DNA of 64,000 nucleotides from Ehretia macrophylla (lineage: Eukaryota > Streptophyta > Magnoliopsida > Boraginales > Ehretiaceae). The position numbers were made by a program, and so were the translations under genes. The stretch spans positions 40,016,152 through 40,080,151 of the forward strand of contig CM075775.1 in NCBI GenBank assembly GCA_037974665.1. Reading direction: 5' to 3'. Shown piece by piece: positions 1 through 12,880 of the stretch. Position 1 is the first letter of the stretch. Each line of letters opens with the position of its first letter. Below the pieces are notes generated by a model. It saw nothing but the letters and a program-made list of their open reading frames with translations, ran no database searches and was not told the origin of the DNA.

Positions 1-445
1 TTGTGTGGACTGTTTTTATTGATTGAGGATGTTTAATTAATCGATGCATGGCTTTGGTTTAAGTATGTGACAAGTTGTGGCTTAATCGCACGGGTAAGCA
101 TGAACTGAAACCCTAATGACTATTAAAACTCACTAAGTGTTGATCCTATGGTTATCGTGTCTAATTATGTGATTATTGGGCTGCCCGTTGTTGTCCTTAT
201 AGCCCTAAATGTGATTTCCGATGATTACATGTTGTCAAGTAGGCCTTTCTTGCATCCAGTCCCACGTAGACGTCGTTGCATGTTGTATAAACTTATTATT
301 TGATTACGTGAACCCCGAAATGAGTTATATGACTTGATTTACGTGTGTTACATGGCTGCCCGTTTAATATTCATATAACTCCATGTGCTTTACAAGCGAA
401 ATTACGTGTCAAAGCATGCCTCGCGTTTTTACTTGTCAATGTGCA
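1..445 (+). mobile_element. Family-1 LTR fragment (Tekay-like)
   Basis: This stretch aligns without large gaps to the middle of the family-1 LTRs, for example to about 19847-20275 and 37520-37965. Both contain the landmarks 'ggctgcccgt', 'catataactccatgtgc' and 'cttgtcaatgtgca'. It enters from outside the window and stops in mid-LTR at about 441-445, where satellite sequence begins. The two sequences share only 'gca' at the joint, so this is a rearrangement breakpoint rather than an LTR terminus. No coding sequence lies in it. Confidence 0.9.
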
Positions 446-3400
446 TTGGAGCGACAGAGACCAGGTCCCAAGCCCCACGCCCTTGGTTTGCGGGCCCAGC
501 CTCTATGTGAAGCAAAGTTGTCTTGCCCAAGGTACCGTGGGATTCGGTAATAGAAATGTGATGGATTACGTTATCGTCCTTTTCGTGGCTCACGACAAAC
601 GATCTAGGGCCGAAAAGCAGCATAAAAGAAGAAAAGTATCACAAAATTGAAGAAAACGTTCAATTTTGGGCTCAAAAAATAGGTGTAGCTGAGCAGACTT
701 GCTGCCCCCGTCGTAGAGCTCTCAGAAAGCTTTCCAACGGTATACTGTGCATCGCGTAACTCCTTATGGATCAAAAGTTATGGGCACCGGACCGACAGAG
801 ACCTGGTCCCAAGCCCCACGCCCTCGGTTTGCGGGCCCAGCCTCTACGTGAAGCGAAGTTGTCATGCCCAAGGTGCCATAGAATTCGATTATAAAAATGC
901 GATGGATTAGGTTGTCGTCCTTTTTTAGGCTCACGACGTACGATCCGGGATAGAAAAACATCGCAAAAGAAGAAAAGTATCCCGAAATTGATGAAAATGT
1001 TCAATTTTTGGCTAAGAAAATAGGCACTGCTAAGCAGGCTAACTGCCCTTGTCGTAGAACTCTCGGAGAGCTTTCCAACGGTATGCTGTACATCGCGTAA
1101 CTCCATACGGATCAAAAGTTATGAGCACCGGAGCGATGAAGACCTGGTCCCAACCCCCACGCCCTTGGTTTGCGGGCCCAACCTTTACGTGAAGCGAAGT
1201 TGTATTGCCCAAGGTACCGTGGAATTCGTTAATAGAAATGTGATGGATTAGGTTGTCGTCCTTTTCGCGGCTCACGATGTACGATCCGGTACGGAAAAAT
1301 AGCACAAAAGAAGAAAAGTGTCCCCAAACTGATGAAAACATTCAATTTTGGGCTTTGAAAATAGGCGCAGCCGAGTAGACTTGCTGCCCCCTTCGTAGAG
1401 CTCTTGAAGAGCTTTGCAACGGAATGCTGTGCGCCGCGTAACTCCTTACGGATCAAAAGTTTTGGGCACTTGAGCGATGGAGACCTGGTCCCAAGCCCTA
1501 CACCCTTGGTTTGCGGGCTCAGCCTCTAAGTGAAGCGAAGTTGTCTTGCCCAAGGTGCCGTGGGATTCAGTAATAGAAATGCGATGGATCAGGTTGTCGT
1601 CCTTATCGCAGCTTACGATGTACGACCTGGAACGGAAAAATAACGGAAAAGAAGAAAAGTATCCCAAAACTAATGAAAACGTTCAATTTTGGGCTTCGAA
1701 AATAGGCGCAGCATAGCAGGCTTGTTGCCCCTGTCGTAGAGCTCTCGGAGAGCTTTCCAACGGTATCTTGTGCGCCGCGTAACTCCTTACGGATCAAAAG
1801 TTATGGGCACCGGAACGATGGAGACCTGGTCCCAAGCCCTACACCCTCAGTTTGCGGGCCCAGCCTCTACGTGAGGCAAAGTTGTCTTGCCCAAGGTGCC
1901 GTGGGATTCGATAATAGAAATGTGAGGGATTAGGTTGTCGTCCTTTTCGCGGCTCACGACGTACGATCCGGGACAGAAAAACAACGAAAAAGAAGAAAAG
2001 TGTCCAGAAACTGATGAAAATGTTCGATTTTGGGATCCGAAAATCGGCGCAGCTGAGTAGGCTTGCTGCCCTCATTGTGGAGATCTCGGAGAGCTTTCCA
2101 ACGGTATGTTTTGCGCTGGGTAACTCCTTACGGATCAAAAGTTATGTGCACTGGAGCGACGGAGACCTGGTCCTAAGCCCCACGCCTTCGGTTTGCGGGC
2201 CCAGCCTCTACGTGAAGTGAAATTGTCTTGCCCAAGGTGCCGTGGGATTCGGTAATAGAAATGTGATGGATTAGGTTGTCATCCTTTTCGCGGCTCACGA
2301 GTTTCGATCCGGGACGGAAAAACAGCGCAAAAGAAGAAAAGTGTCCCAAATCTGATGAAAACGTTCAATTTTGGGCCCCAAAAATAGGTGCAGCCAAGCA
2401 GGCATACTGGCCCCATCGTAGATCTCTCGGAGAGCTTCACGTAACTCCTTACGGATCAAAAGTTGTGGGCCCCGAAGCGACAGAGACCTGGCCCCAAGCC
2501 CCACACCCTGGGTTTACGGGCCTATCCTTTACGTGAGGCGACGTTGTCTTGCCTAAGGTACCGTGGTATTCAGTAATAGAAATGTGATGGATTAGGTTGT
2601 CGTCCTTTTCGCGGCTCACGATGTACGATCCGGGATGGAAAAATAGTGCAAAAGAAGAAAAATGTCCCAAATCTGATGAAAAAGTTTAATTTTGGGCTCC
2701 GAAAGCAGGTGCAGCCAAGCAGGCTTACTGCCCCCGTCGTAGATCTCTCGGAGTGCTTTCCAACGGTATGCTGTGCACCGCGTAACTCTTTACGGATCAA
2801 AAGTTATGGGCACCGGAGCGATAGAGACTTGGTCCCAAGCCCCACGCCCTCGGTTTGCGGGCCCAGCCTCTACATGAAGCAAAGTTGTCTTGCCCAAGGT
2901 GCCGTGGGATTCGATAATAGAAATGTGATGGATTAAGTTGTCATCCTTTTCGCGGCTCACGACTTTCGATCCGAGACGAATAAACACCGCAAAAGAAGAA
3001 AAGTGTCCCAAAACTGATGAAAACATTCAATTTTGGACTCTGAAAACAGTCGCAGCCGAGTAGGCTTGGTGCCCACATCGTAACGCTCTCGGAGAGCTTT
3101 CCAACGGTATGTTGTGCTCCACGTAACTCCTAAAGGATCAAAAGTTATGGGCACCGGAACGACGGCGACCCAGTCCCAAGCCCCACGCCCTCGGTTTACG
3201 GGCTTAACCTCTACGTGAAGTGAAGTTGCCTTGCCCAAGGTGCCATGGGATTCGATAATAGAAATGTGATGGATTAGGTTGTCGTCCTTTTCACGGAGTA
3301 CGACGTATGATCCGGGATGAAAAAACAGTGCAAAATAAGAAACATGTCCCAAAACTGATGAAAATGCTAGATTTTGGTCTCCGAAAACAGGTGCAGCCGA

Positions 3401-4857
3401 GCAGGCTTGCTGCCCCTGTCGTAGAGCTCTCAGAGAGCTTTCCAACAGTATGTTGTGCGCCGTGTAACTCCCTAAGGATCAAAAATTATGTGCACTTGAG
3501 AGACGAAGACCGGGTCCCAAGCCCCAAGCCCTCGGTTTGGGGGCCCGGAGCGACGGAGACCTGGTCCCAAGCCCTACTCTCTTTGTTTGCGGGCCCAGCC
3601 TCAACGTGAAGTGAAGTTGTCTGGCCCAAGATGCCGTGGGATTAAGCAATAGAAATGTGATGGATTAGGTTGTCGTCCTTTTTACGGCTCACGACGCACG
3701 ATCCGGGACGAAAAAACAGTGCAAAAGAAGAAAAGTGTCCTGAATTTGATGAAAAAGTTCGATTTTGGGCCCCGAAAACAGGTGCAGCTGAGCAAGCTTG
3801 CTGCCCCCGTCGTAGAGCTCTCAGAGAGCTTTCCAACGGTATGTTGTGCGCCGCGTAACACCATACGGATCAAAAGTTATGGGCACCGGAGCGAGACCTA
3901 GTCCCAAGCCCCACGCCCTCGGTTTGCGGGCCCAGCCTCAACGTGAAGTGAAGTTGTCTTGCCCAAGGTGCCGTGGGATTTGGTAATAGAAATGTGATGG
4001 ATTAAGTTGTCGTCCTTTTCGCTGCTTACGACGTACGACCCGAGACGAAAAAACAGCGTAGAAGAAGAAAAATGTCCCAAAACTGAAGAAAACATTAGAT
4101 TTTTGGGCTCCGAAAACAGGCGCAGCGGAGTAGGCTTTCTACCCCAGTCGTAGAACTCTCGGAGTGCTTTCCAACGTTATGATGTGCGCGCGCATAACTC
4201 CTTGCGGATCAAAAGATATGGTCACCGGAGCGACGGAGACCTGGTCCTAAGGCCCACGCCCTCGGTTTGGGGGCCCAGCCTCTACATTAAGTGAAGTTGT
4301 CTTGTCCAAGGTGCCGTGGGATTCGGTAATAGAAATATGATGGATTAGGTTGTCATCCTTTTCGCGGCTCAAGACATACGATCCGGGACTGAAAAATAGC
4401 GCAAAAATAAGAATATTGTCCCAAACTAATGAAAACGTTCCATTTTGGGCTTTGAAAACAGGTGCAGCCTAGCAGGCTTGCTGCCCCCATCGTAGAGCTC
4501 TCGGAGAACTTTCCAACGGTATGTTGTGCGCCACGTAACTCCATACGGATTAAAAGTTATGGGCATCGGAGCGACGGAGACCTGGTCCCAAGCCCACGTC
4601 CTCGGTTTGCGGGCCCAGCCTCTTTGTGAAGCGAAGTTGTCTTGCCCAAGGTACTGTGGGATTCGGTAATAGAAAGGTGATGGATTAGGTTGTCGTCCTT
4701 TTAGTGGCTCGCGACGTACCACCCAGGACGGAAAAACAGAGCAAAAGATGAAAGGTGTGTCGAAACTAATGAAAACGTTCGATTTTGGACTCCAAAAATT
4801 GGCATAGCTAAGTAGGCTTGTAGCCCCCGTCGTAGAGCTCTCGGAGAGCTTTCCAAC
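446..4857. repeat. 341-bp satellite, block 1
   Basis: Tandem monomers run head to tail. Using 'gacctggtccc' (or its variants) as the register mark, monomers start at 459, 800, 1141, 1482, 1823, 2164, 2485, 2826, 3167, 3508, 3894, 4238 and 4579. The spacing is 341 bp except for a 321-bp monomer at 2164 and a roughly 50-bp partial repeat of the register mark at 3508/3558. Each monomer carries the dyad AGCTCTC-N-GAGAGCT, an 'aactccttacggatcaaaag' segment and a 'gtgatggattaggttgtcg' segment. The monomer at 4579 is the distinctive type (three c's in 'aagcccacg', 'cctctttgtg') that marks the 12-monomer period. Open frames here are by-products of the repeat. Confidence 0.97.
4853..4857. repeat. Target-site duplication ccaac (solo LTR)
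   Basis: The 5-bp sequence ccaac at 4853-4857 is repeated perfectly at 8449-8453 on the other side of the solo LTR. Removing the LTR and one copy restores an ordinary satellite monomer ('tttccaac' followed by 'agcatgctatgcgccgcg'). Confidence 0.95.
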
Positions 4858-7800
4858 TGTCATGCCCCAACCCGACCTATAGAGGTTAGACTAGGGTGTG
4901 ATCTAAACATTCAAGTCATTCACGTACTTAATCGTTCATGAAGGTTTAACACTTAACGTTTAGCCTAAACTCCATAGATTCTCCGGAAAACCAGCAGAAT
5001 AACGGCTGTAATTGGGCTTTTTAGTTTGACCTAATTCTCTAAACACCTCGATACTTTCAGTCTCAAATTCATTCCCAACTAAGATTACTATTTATCACCA
5101 ATTGAAACGCCTACTAGTTATCTCGATGTCTCGTTTGATTAACAACCTAGCATGATAACTCTGTCTCATTTGTTTGTTAATCCTTGTTACAAAAGTACCT
5201 ATTGATCTTAGTCTACCAATGTGTACCTGCTTAAGATTGGATAGATTCAATTTACTTAATCCTTTACTTGATACTTCATAAGCCTGCGATAGATACTAAT
5301 CAGTAGCAATAGCAAAAACGACCATAAGGGTGTCTAACTAGTTATGATCAGTACAAGCCAAAATTTGACCCCAAATTACAACGGGGGTCATTTACAATAC
5401 AATAACAAGCAACATAAGAAATAGTCTTCAAGCAACATATCGTTCACAAAATGGCGATAGTCACGTAAGGCACGTAGGGCAAGCAATCATTCCAAGGAAT
5501 CATCAAAAGACACGTTGTCCTTGGGTACCTATTCCTTGTCTTCTTCACCTGAGATGATAAAAGAGGGCGAGTCCTTATGAACTCAGCGAGGGGGAACGAT
5601 AAATAAGTTTTGAAACTCCTTTTTCGGTTCAACTTATGAAACCCCTTTTTGCAAGCATGACATATATCACAAATAAGTTCATAATGTAATATAAAAGTAA
5701 AAGAACACGATTACCCGTCTTTCCTTCCCGAGGTCCTCTAGGAACCAAGCGAGAGTACTTATACACATAGTGAAAAGGATACGGTGAGCTTTTGCTCTCA
5801 GTTCATTTCTAGTATCAGTTGTTGCGGCCGACTTCAAATCATCCCCTTATCACGCCAAATGGGTGTACTCCAGATGTACCCCGAAATCCTACGACCCAAC
5901 TCTCCGAGGAAGTCTAGCCCCCAAGCAAGAGAGGGAATTGGACAATGGTAGTCACGGTTGCACCGGCAAGCCCGATGCTGCCCGGTGTGCGTGAACGCTA
6001 CCACGCCAGAATGAAAGGTTGCAACCTTGTATGCAATGCACATTTATGACATTTAATATATCACATTAGGAGGACAACAAAGTAGGTTGCCTCCGAACAG
6101 TTATAAGATTGCACATTGACAAGTAAACACGCGAGGCATGATATGACAGGTAATTTCACTTGTAAAGCACATGGAGTCATATAAATATTAAACGGGCAGC
6201 CATGTAACGCATGTAAATCAAGTCATATAACTCATTTCGAAGTTCACTTAATCAAATAATAAGGTCATACAACATGCAACGACGTTTACGTGGGACTGGG
6301 CGCAAGAAAGGTCTACTTGTCAACGTGTAATTATCGGAATCACATTTAAGGCTATAAGGGAAACTACGGGCAGCCTACTAATCATATAATTAAACACGAT
6401 ATCCATAAGATCAACACTTTGCGAGTTTTCCTAGTCATTAGGGTTTCAATTCATGGTCACCCGTGCGATTAAGCCCTAAGTTGACACGTAATTAAACTCA
6501 AGCCATGTATCGATTAATTGAAACACCCTCAAGCATTCAAAACAGTCCACACAACATCCAAGTGCCACAATCCCAAGCATTTAATACAACAAGAGAAGTT
6601 ACAATAATTTTCAAAGCAAATCACTAGATGAAAACCTCACTGCAATGGTCTGTATTCTCACAATCATTGAGACAAGCAAACAATCTCCAATTCCAGTGAA
6701 CAAAATATCAAATTAAATCTTAAGGAGTGAACTAAATCCAGAAACAAACCTCACATCATTTGGAGTTCGGGTTCAAGAGTTATCGCCAAAACCGTGAGAC
6801 TACGCAAAACTGTCCAGATTTGCACACATTTCAATACTTGTTGTTTTTGAGAACCTTAGGGTCAGATTTAGCCTTAGTCTATTTCTGACAAAAATGTCCA
6901 GAACAAAAATAATCTAGCAGCATGCCAAATTTCATGCATTTTGGACATCATTTACTAAGTCAAAACTGGTTCGTTCTACAAGGACAGTGAATCTGCCAAA
7001 ACCTGCTTCATTTTCCAGATTTTCCAGATTTGGACATCTTTCGATATTTTGCCATTTTGGGGACCTTAGAGTCAAAATTAGCTTTGGCCTATTTCTATGA
7101 AAAATTATTAGAACTGGAAAAACTAGTCACCTACCAATTTTCACGCATTTTCAATATCATTTACCTGGTCAAATCACTTCGCACCAACAAGTCAGAAGAC
7201 TGTCCAATACGCGATTTCATCTATCATCACATTCTAGCCAAATATCTTGCCATGCATGTTTACAAAAGCTTGTGTACACACATATATCACAAGTACAAAG
7301 GTAAAAATAGAGATTTAAAGGTATGCATGTGGTTTTTGAAAGCTTTTCAAAGGAGTTTTAGCCCTCACCCTAGCAAGACAACAATGAAGATGCACAAAAC
7401 TCTTGATGAAGCACAAAATTGACTTTTCTCCTTGCTTAGCCGAGAGACAACTTGAGATTATTTAATTCCTAGCTAAGTTACCATGTTCTTAGAAGGTGCA
7501 TGTGGTTAGAACAAAAAGAAAATGAAATAGGAGCTATCAAACTTACCAAAGCCGAAATGAAGGTTCTATAAGCTTGCATGTGTGTCTTTTTGTATTCTAG
7601 TTTTCTTGGTCGCGTTCCTTAGTAACTTGCATGTCTTGAAGAACCTTTGGATGATGAACTTAAGCTATGGAGTCTATAATTGCAGCTAGGGCCGAGAGAG
7701 AGAGAAGAATTGAGAGAAAGAATGAGAGAAATAAGAGAAAGAGAGAAAGAATGAAAGAAAATGAAAAGCTTGAAGAGTTGATGCATGTGTCAACCTAGGG

Positions 7801-8448
7801 CCTTGAAAATTCTGATTTGTGTCTTCAAGGAGCATGTTTTTGAATCACCTAGCATGGGCATTTGCATGTGTCGAGATTTTGGGTGCATTGGGTAAGGTTT
7901 TGGGTTATTTTTTTTTTTGCTTTGTGTCATAACTTGTCATAGAATGTCTAGGAATAAATTTGAAATTGCAATGCTTGTTTAAATGCTCCATGTGGTCGGC
8001 CAAGCTTGTGCAAGATTCTGAATTTTTGTTTTGGTTGAGCAATATAATATTGTGTGTTTGGGATGTGCAAAAGAATAAGGAATAAAGAATAAAGAATGCT
8101 CAGCTTTTGGTGCAATTTCGTCTTCTAATGAGTTGAATTAGCATTTTAATATTAGTTAGTGGAGTTTGTAGGATTAATTAATGATCTAGTGCTTCGTGTA
8201 AAATGCTTTCTTGATTAGCATGCGGGCAAGCATTCCTAGGTTTAGGGCATGCACTACGAGGTAAGACACGAACTACGAGACGAAAGTACATTTCCCAAGT
8301 AAATGCACACAACCCTAAATGTATGCACGTAATTCAATGCAAGCCACACAAAATGAAACACAACTCTTAAACCTACGTCAAGGAACGCAAATCTAGGTCA
8401 GGGCACACGAAATAAGGTATCGCACGCAAATCAAGGTCGGACCTCACA
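4858..8448 (-). mobile_element. Family-1 solo LTR, minus strand
   Basis: This is a complete 3,591-bp LTR of the same family as the elements at 18015-29950 and 35648-47665, in reverse orientation. On the plus strand it opens with 'tgtcatgccccaaccc', the reverse complement of the family's 3' terminus. It closes with 'aaggtcggacctcaca', the reverse complement of its 5' terminus. It is bounded by a perfect 5-bp duplication and has no internal domain, so it is the product of recombination between the two LTRs of a former full element. It contains the family's GA/CT-rich tract (about 7685-7765), the leader module (about 5860-6050) and the small hairpin (5569-5585). An open frame at 7030-7422 is antisense to the LTR and is not considered a gene. 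Confidence 0.95.
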
Positions 8449-10079
8449 CCAACAGCATGCTATGCGCCGCGTAACTCGTTACGGATCAAAAGTTATGGGC
8501 ACCGAAGCGACGGAGACCTGGTCCTAATCCCCACGCTCTCGGTCTGCAGGCCCAACCTCTACGTGAAGCGAAACTGTCTTGCCCAAGGTGCCGCGGGATT
8601 CAGAAATAGAAATGTGATGGATTAGGTTGTCGTTCTTTTCGCGGCACACGACGTACGACCCGGGATGGAAAAATCAGCGTAAAATAAGAAAAATGACCCG
8701 AAACTGACGAAAACATTCAATTTTGGGCTCCGAAATAGATGCAGCCTAGTAGGCTTGCTACCCTCATCGTAGAGCTCTCGAAGAGCTTTCCAACGGTAAG
8801 CTGTGCGCCGCGTAACTCCTTACGGATCAAACGTTATGGGCATCAGAGCGATGAAGACCTGGTCCTAAGCCCTACGCCCTCGGTTTGCGGGCCTAGACTC
8901 TACATGAAGCGAAGTTATCTTGCCCAAGGTACTGTGGTATTCGGTAATAGAAATGTGATGGATTAGGTTGTCGTCCTTTTCGCGGCTCACAACGCACGAT
9001 CCGTGACGAAAAAATAGAGCAAAAGAAGAAAAATATCTCGAAACTGATGAAAACATTTGATTTTGGGCTATGCAAATAGGCGCGGCCAAGCAGGCTTGCT
9101 GCCACTGTCGTAGAGCTCTTGGAGAGCTATCCAACGGTATGCTGTGCACCGCGTTACTCCTTACGGATTAGAAGTTATGGGCACCGGACCGACGGAGACC
9201 TGGTCCCAAGCCCCACACCCTCGGTTTGCGGGCCCAGCCTCTACGTGAAGCGGTGTTGTCTTGCCCAGGGTACCATGGGATTCGGTAATAGAAATGTGAT
9301 GGATTAGGTTGTCGTCCTTTTCGCAGCTCACGACGTACGACTCGGGACAGAAAAACAGCGCAAAAGAAGAAAAGTGTCACTAAATTGATGAAAATGTTCG
9401 ATTTTGCGCGGCGCAGCTGAGTAGGCTTGCTGCCCCTATCGTAGATCTCTCAGAGAGCTTTCCAACGATATGTTGTGCACTGCATAACTCCTTACGGATC
9501 AAAAGTTATGGGCACCGGAGCGACGGAGATCTGGTTCCAAACCCCACACCCTTAATTTGCGGGCCTAGCCTCTACGTGAAATGAAGTTGGCTTGCCCAAG
9601 GTGCCGTGGGATTCGGTAACAGATATGTGATGGATTAGGTTGTCGTCCTTTTCGCGGCTCACGACGTACGACCCGAGATAGAAAAATAGTGCAAAAGAAG
9701 AAAACTGTCCCGAAACTGATGAAAACGTTCGATTTTGTGCTATGAAAACAGGCGCAACTGGGTAGGAATTTTGCCCCCGTCGTACAGCTCTCGGAATGCT
9801 TTCTAACGGTATGTTGTGCGTCATGTAACTCCTTAAAAATCAAAAGATATGGGCACCGGAGCGACGGAGACCTGGTCCCAAGCCCCACGGCCTCGGTTTA
9901 CGGGCCCAGCCTCTACGTGAAGTGAAGTTGTCTTGCCCAAGGTACCGTGGGACTCGGTAATAGAAATGTGATGGATTAGGTTGTCGTCCTTTTCGCGGCT
10001 CACGAAGCACGATCAGGGACAGAAAAACAGCGCAAAAAAAGAAAAGTGTCCTGAAATTGATGAAAACATTCGATTTTGG

Positions 10080-12100
10080 GCTTTGAAAATTGGCGCGGCC
10101 GAGTAGGCTTACTATCGCTACCGTATATCTCTCGGAGAGCTATCCAACAGTATGTTGTGCACCACGTAACTCCTTACAAATCAAAATTTATTGGCACCGG
10201 AGTGACGGAGACCAGGTCCAAAACCCCACGCCCTCGGTTTGCGGGCCCAGCCTCTACGTGAAGCCAAGTTGTTTTGTTCAAGGTACCATGGGATTCGGTA
10301 ATAAAAATGTGATGGATTAGGTTGTTGTCCTTTTCGTGGCTCACGACATACAACCCGGGACGGAAAAACACCGCAAAAGAAGAAAATTATCCCAAAAATG
10401 ATGAAAACATTCGATTTTGCGCTCCGAAAACAGGTGCATCCTAGTAGGCTTGCTGCCCCCGTTGTAGACCCCTCAGATAGCATTCCAACGGTATGCTATG
10501 AGCCGCGTAACTCGTTACTGATCAAAAGTTATGTGCACTGGAGCGATCGAGACCTGGTTCCAAGTCCCACGCCCTCGGTCTACGGGCCCAGCCTCTACGT
10601 GAAGCGAAGTTGTCTTGCCCAAGGTACCGTGGGATTCGGTAATATGTGATTGATTAGGTTGTCATCCTTTTTGCGGCACACGACGTACGACCCGGGATGA
10701 AAAAATAGCGCAAAAGAAGAAAAATGTCCCTAAGCTGATGAAAATGTTCAATTTTGGGCTTCAAAAATAGCCGTAGCTGAGTAGGCTTGCTGCCCTCGTC
10801 ATAAAGCTCTCAGAGAGCTTTCCAACGATATGTTGTGCGTCGCGTAACTCCTTACAGATCAAAAGATATGGGCACCGGAGCGACGGAGACCTGGTCCAAA
10901 GCCCCACGCCCTCGGTTTGCGGGCCCAGCCTCTATGTGAAGTGAAGTAGTCTTGCCCAAGATGTCATAGGACTCGGTAATCGAAATGTGATGGATTAGGT
11001 TGTTGTCCTTTTCGCGGCTCACGAAGCACGATCCGGGACAGAAAAATAGCGCAAAAGAAGAAAAGTGTCCCGAAACTGATGAAAACATTCAATTTTGGGG
11101 TTTGTAAATAGGTGCGGCTGAGCAGGCTTGCTATCGCTACCGTATATCTCTCGGAGAGCTATCCAGCGGTATGCTGTGCACCGTGTAACTCCTTACGGAT
11201 CAAAAGTTATGGGCACCTGAGCGACGGAGATCTGGTTCAAAGCCCCACGCCCTCGGTTTGCGGGCCTAGCTTCTACGTGAAGCGAAGTTGTTTTGTTCAA
11301 GGTACCATGGGATTCGGTAATAGAAATGTGATGGATTAGGTTGTCGTCCTTTTCGCGGCTCACGACGTACAACCCGGGACGGAAAAACACCGCAAAAGAA
11401 GAAAATTATCCCGAAAATGATGAAAACATTCGATTTTGCACTCCGAAAATAGGCACAGCCGAGTAGGCTTGGTGCCCCCGTCGTAAAGCTTTCACAGAGC
11501 ATTCCAACGGTATGCTGTACGCCGCGTAACTCGTTACGGATCAAAAATTATGTGCACCGGAGTGACGGACACTTGGTTCCAAGCCCCACGCCCTCGGTTT
11601 GCGGGCCTAGCCTCTACGTGAAGCGAAGTTGTCTTGCCCAAGGTACCACGGGATTCGGTAATAGAAATGTGATGGATTAGGTTGTCGTCCTTTTTGCGGC
11701 TCACGACGCACGATCCGGGATGAAAAAATAGTCCAAAAGAAGAAAAGTGTCCCGAATCTAATGAAAATGTTCGATTTTGGGCTCATAAAACAAGTGCAGC
11801 CAAGCAGGCTTGCTGCCCCCATCGTAGAGCTCTCAGAGAGCTATCCAACGGCTTGCTGTGCGCCGCGTAACTCCATACGGATCAAAAGTTATGGGCACCG
11901 GAGCAACGGAGGCCTGGTCCCATGCCCCACGCCCTCGGTTTGCGATCCCAACCTCTACGTGAAGTGAAGTTGTCTTTCCCAAGGTGTAATGGGATTCGGT
12001 AATAGAAAAGTGATGGATTAGGTTGTCGTCCTTTTCGCTGGTCACGACATACGATCCGGGACAGAAAGACAGCACAAAAATAAGAAAAGTGTCCCAAACA
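10080..12100. repeat. Three-monomer duplication in satellite block 2
   Basis: Monomers around 10.08-11.08 kb and 11.10-12.10 kb share private variants at the same offset of about 1,019-1,020 bp, which is three monomers. The register marks pair as 10210/11229 and 10551/11570. The shared variants include 'tatcgctaccgtatatctc' at about 10110 and 11131 and the 'ttttgttcaaggtaccatgg' segment. Neighbouring monomers lack them. This is a local higher-order repeat made by unequal exchange. The right-hand limit is approximate. Confidence 0.7.
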
Positions 12101-12320
12101 GATGAAAACGTTCGATGTTGGGCTCTGAAAACAGGCGCAGCGTAGCAGGCTTACTGCCCTCGCTGTAGAGCCCTCTAAGAGCTTTCTAACGGTATGCTGT
12201 GCGTCGCGTAACTCCATATGGATCAAAAGTTATAGGCACCGAAGCGACAGAGACTTGGTCCCAAGCCCACGTCATCGGTTTGCGAGCCCAGCCTCTTCGT
12301 GAAGCGAAGTTGTCTTGCCC

Positions 12321-12325
12321 AAGGT
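12321..12325. repeat. Target-site duplication aaggt (family-3 solo LTR)
   Basis: aaggt at 12321-12325 is repeated perfectly at 14536-14540. Joining the two flanks restores the usual satellite segment 'ttgcccaaggtactgtggg'. Confidence 0.95.
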
Positions 12326-12850
12326 TGTAATACCCGATCCCGACCATGCATTTACAAGTATTTATTTATATTTATTAATCTGTTATTTTTGAAAAATTTG
12401 TCTTTATGATTATTTATTTGCATTTAATTTATAATTAATTGTCTTATTATTTTAAAATCAATTAGTATTCCGATTAATAGTAACATATTATTAGGTATTC
12501 TTATAACATGAATTAACATTAAGCTTAGAGTCATTACAGGGATATAAAGCTCCATATCATGACTAAATAAAACTTTTCAGCTGCTTACAAGAGTATAGGT
12601 GATTTCCTTTAACTTTTCGAGTTATTTCGGCTATTTTTCCGAATTTAGGGGTTTTTGTCCAGAAAAGGGGTTTCACTTCGGGGCCAATTATAGAAAAATC
12701 GAGACCCCGCCGCGAAAAAAGGGGCATACACCATTGGGTTTCTTTTAACTAGTATTACTTAACGGTGAAGTTTGCCAAAATTGCATTCCGGCCCGAAAAT
12801 ACAAAAATTAGGACACCTACACGCAAAATGAGTAAAAACTGGAACATTGG

Positions 12851-12871
12851 TGTCACTCTCGGAGAGTGACA
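12851..12871. repeat. 21-bp perfect palindrome in family-3 LTR
   Basis: The sequence reads TGTCACTCTC-G-GAGAGTGACA: two 10-bp arms around one central base, just upstream of the ACACGTGT cluster and about 180 bp before the TATA box. It could be a factor-binding site or a DNA cruciform. The core CTCTCGGAGAG also occurs in the satellite dyad, perhaps by chance. Confidence 0.85.
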
Positions 12872-12880
12872 TGTGTCTTA

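Larger units (their letters stand above)
8449..12325. repeat. 341-bp satellite, block 2
   Basis: Register marks lie at 8515, 8856, 9197, 9528, 9869, 10210, 10551, 10888, 11229, 11570, 11911 and 12252. Together with 4579 in block 1, and leaving out the inserted LTR and one TSD copy, they make exactly 12 steps between two copies of the marker monomer (4579 and 12252). Inside the block, three consecutive monomers are duplicated at an offset of about 1,019 bp. The variants 'tatcgctaccgtatatctc' and 'ttttgttcaaggtacc' appear in both the 10.1-10.3 kb and 11.1-11.3 kb copies. Block 2 continues block 1 in register across the solo LTR. Confidence 0.97.

Noticed and set aside
446-4857. Possibility that the 341-bp repeat is a 5S rDNA array.
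   Set aside because: No 5S gene start, internal promoter boxes or T-run terminator can be seen in the monomer.
7030-7422. 130-codon frame inside the minus-strand solo LTR.
   Set aside because: It is antisense to the LTR. Similar frames in other copies are shorter, start and end differently, and follow from LTR homology.
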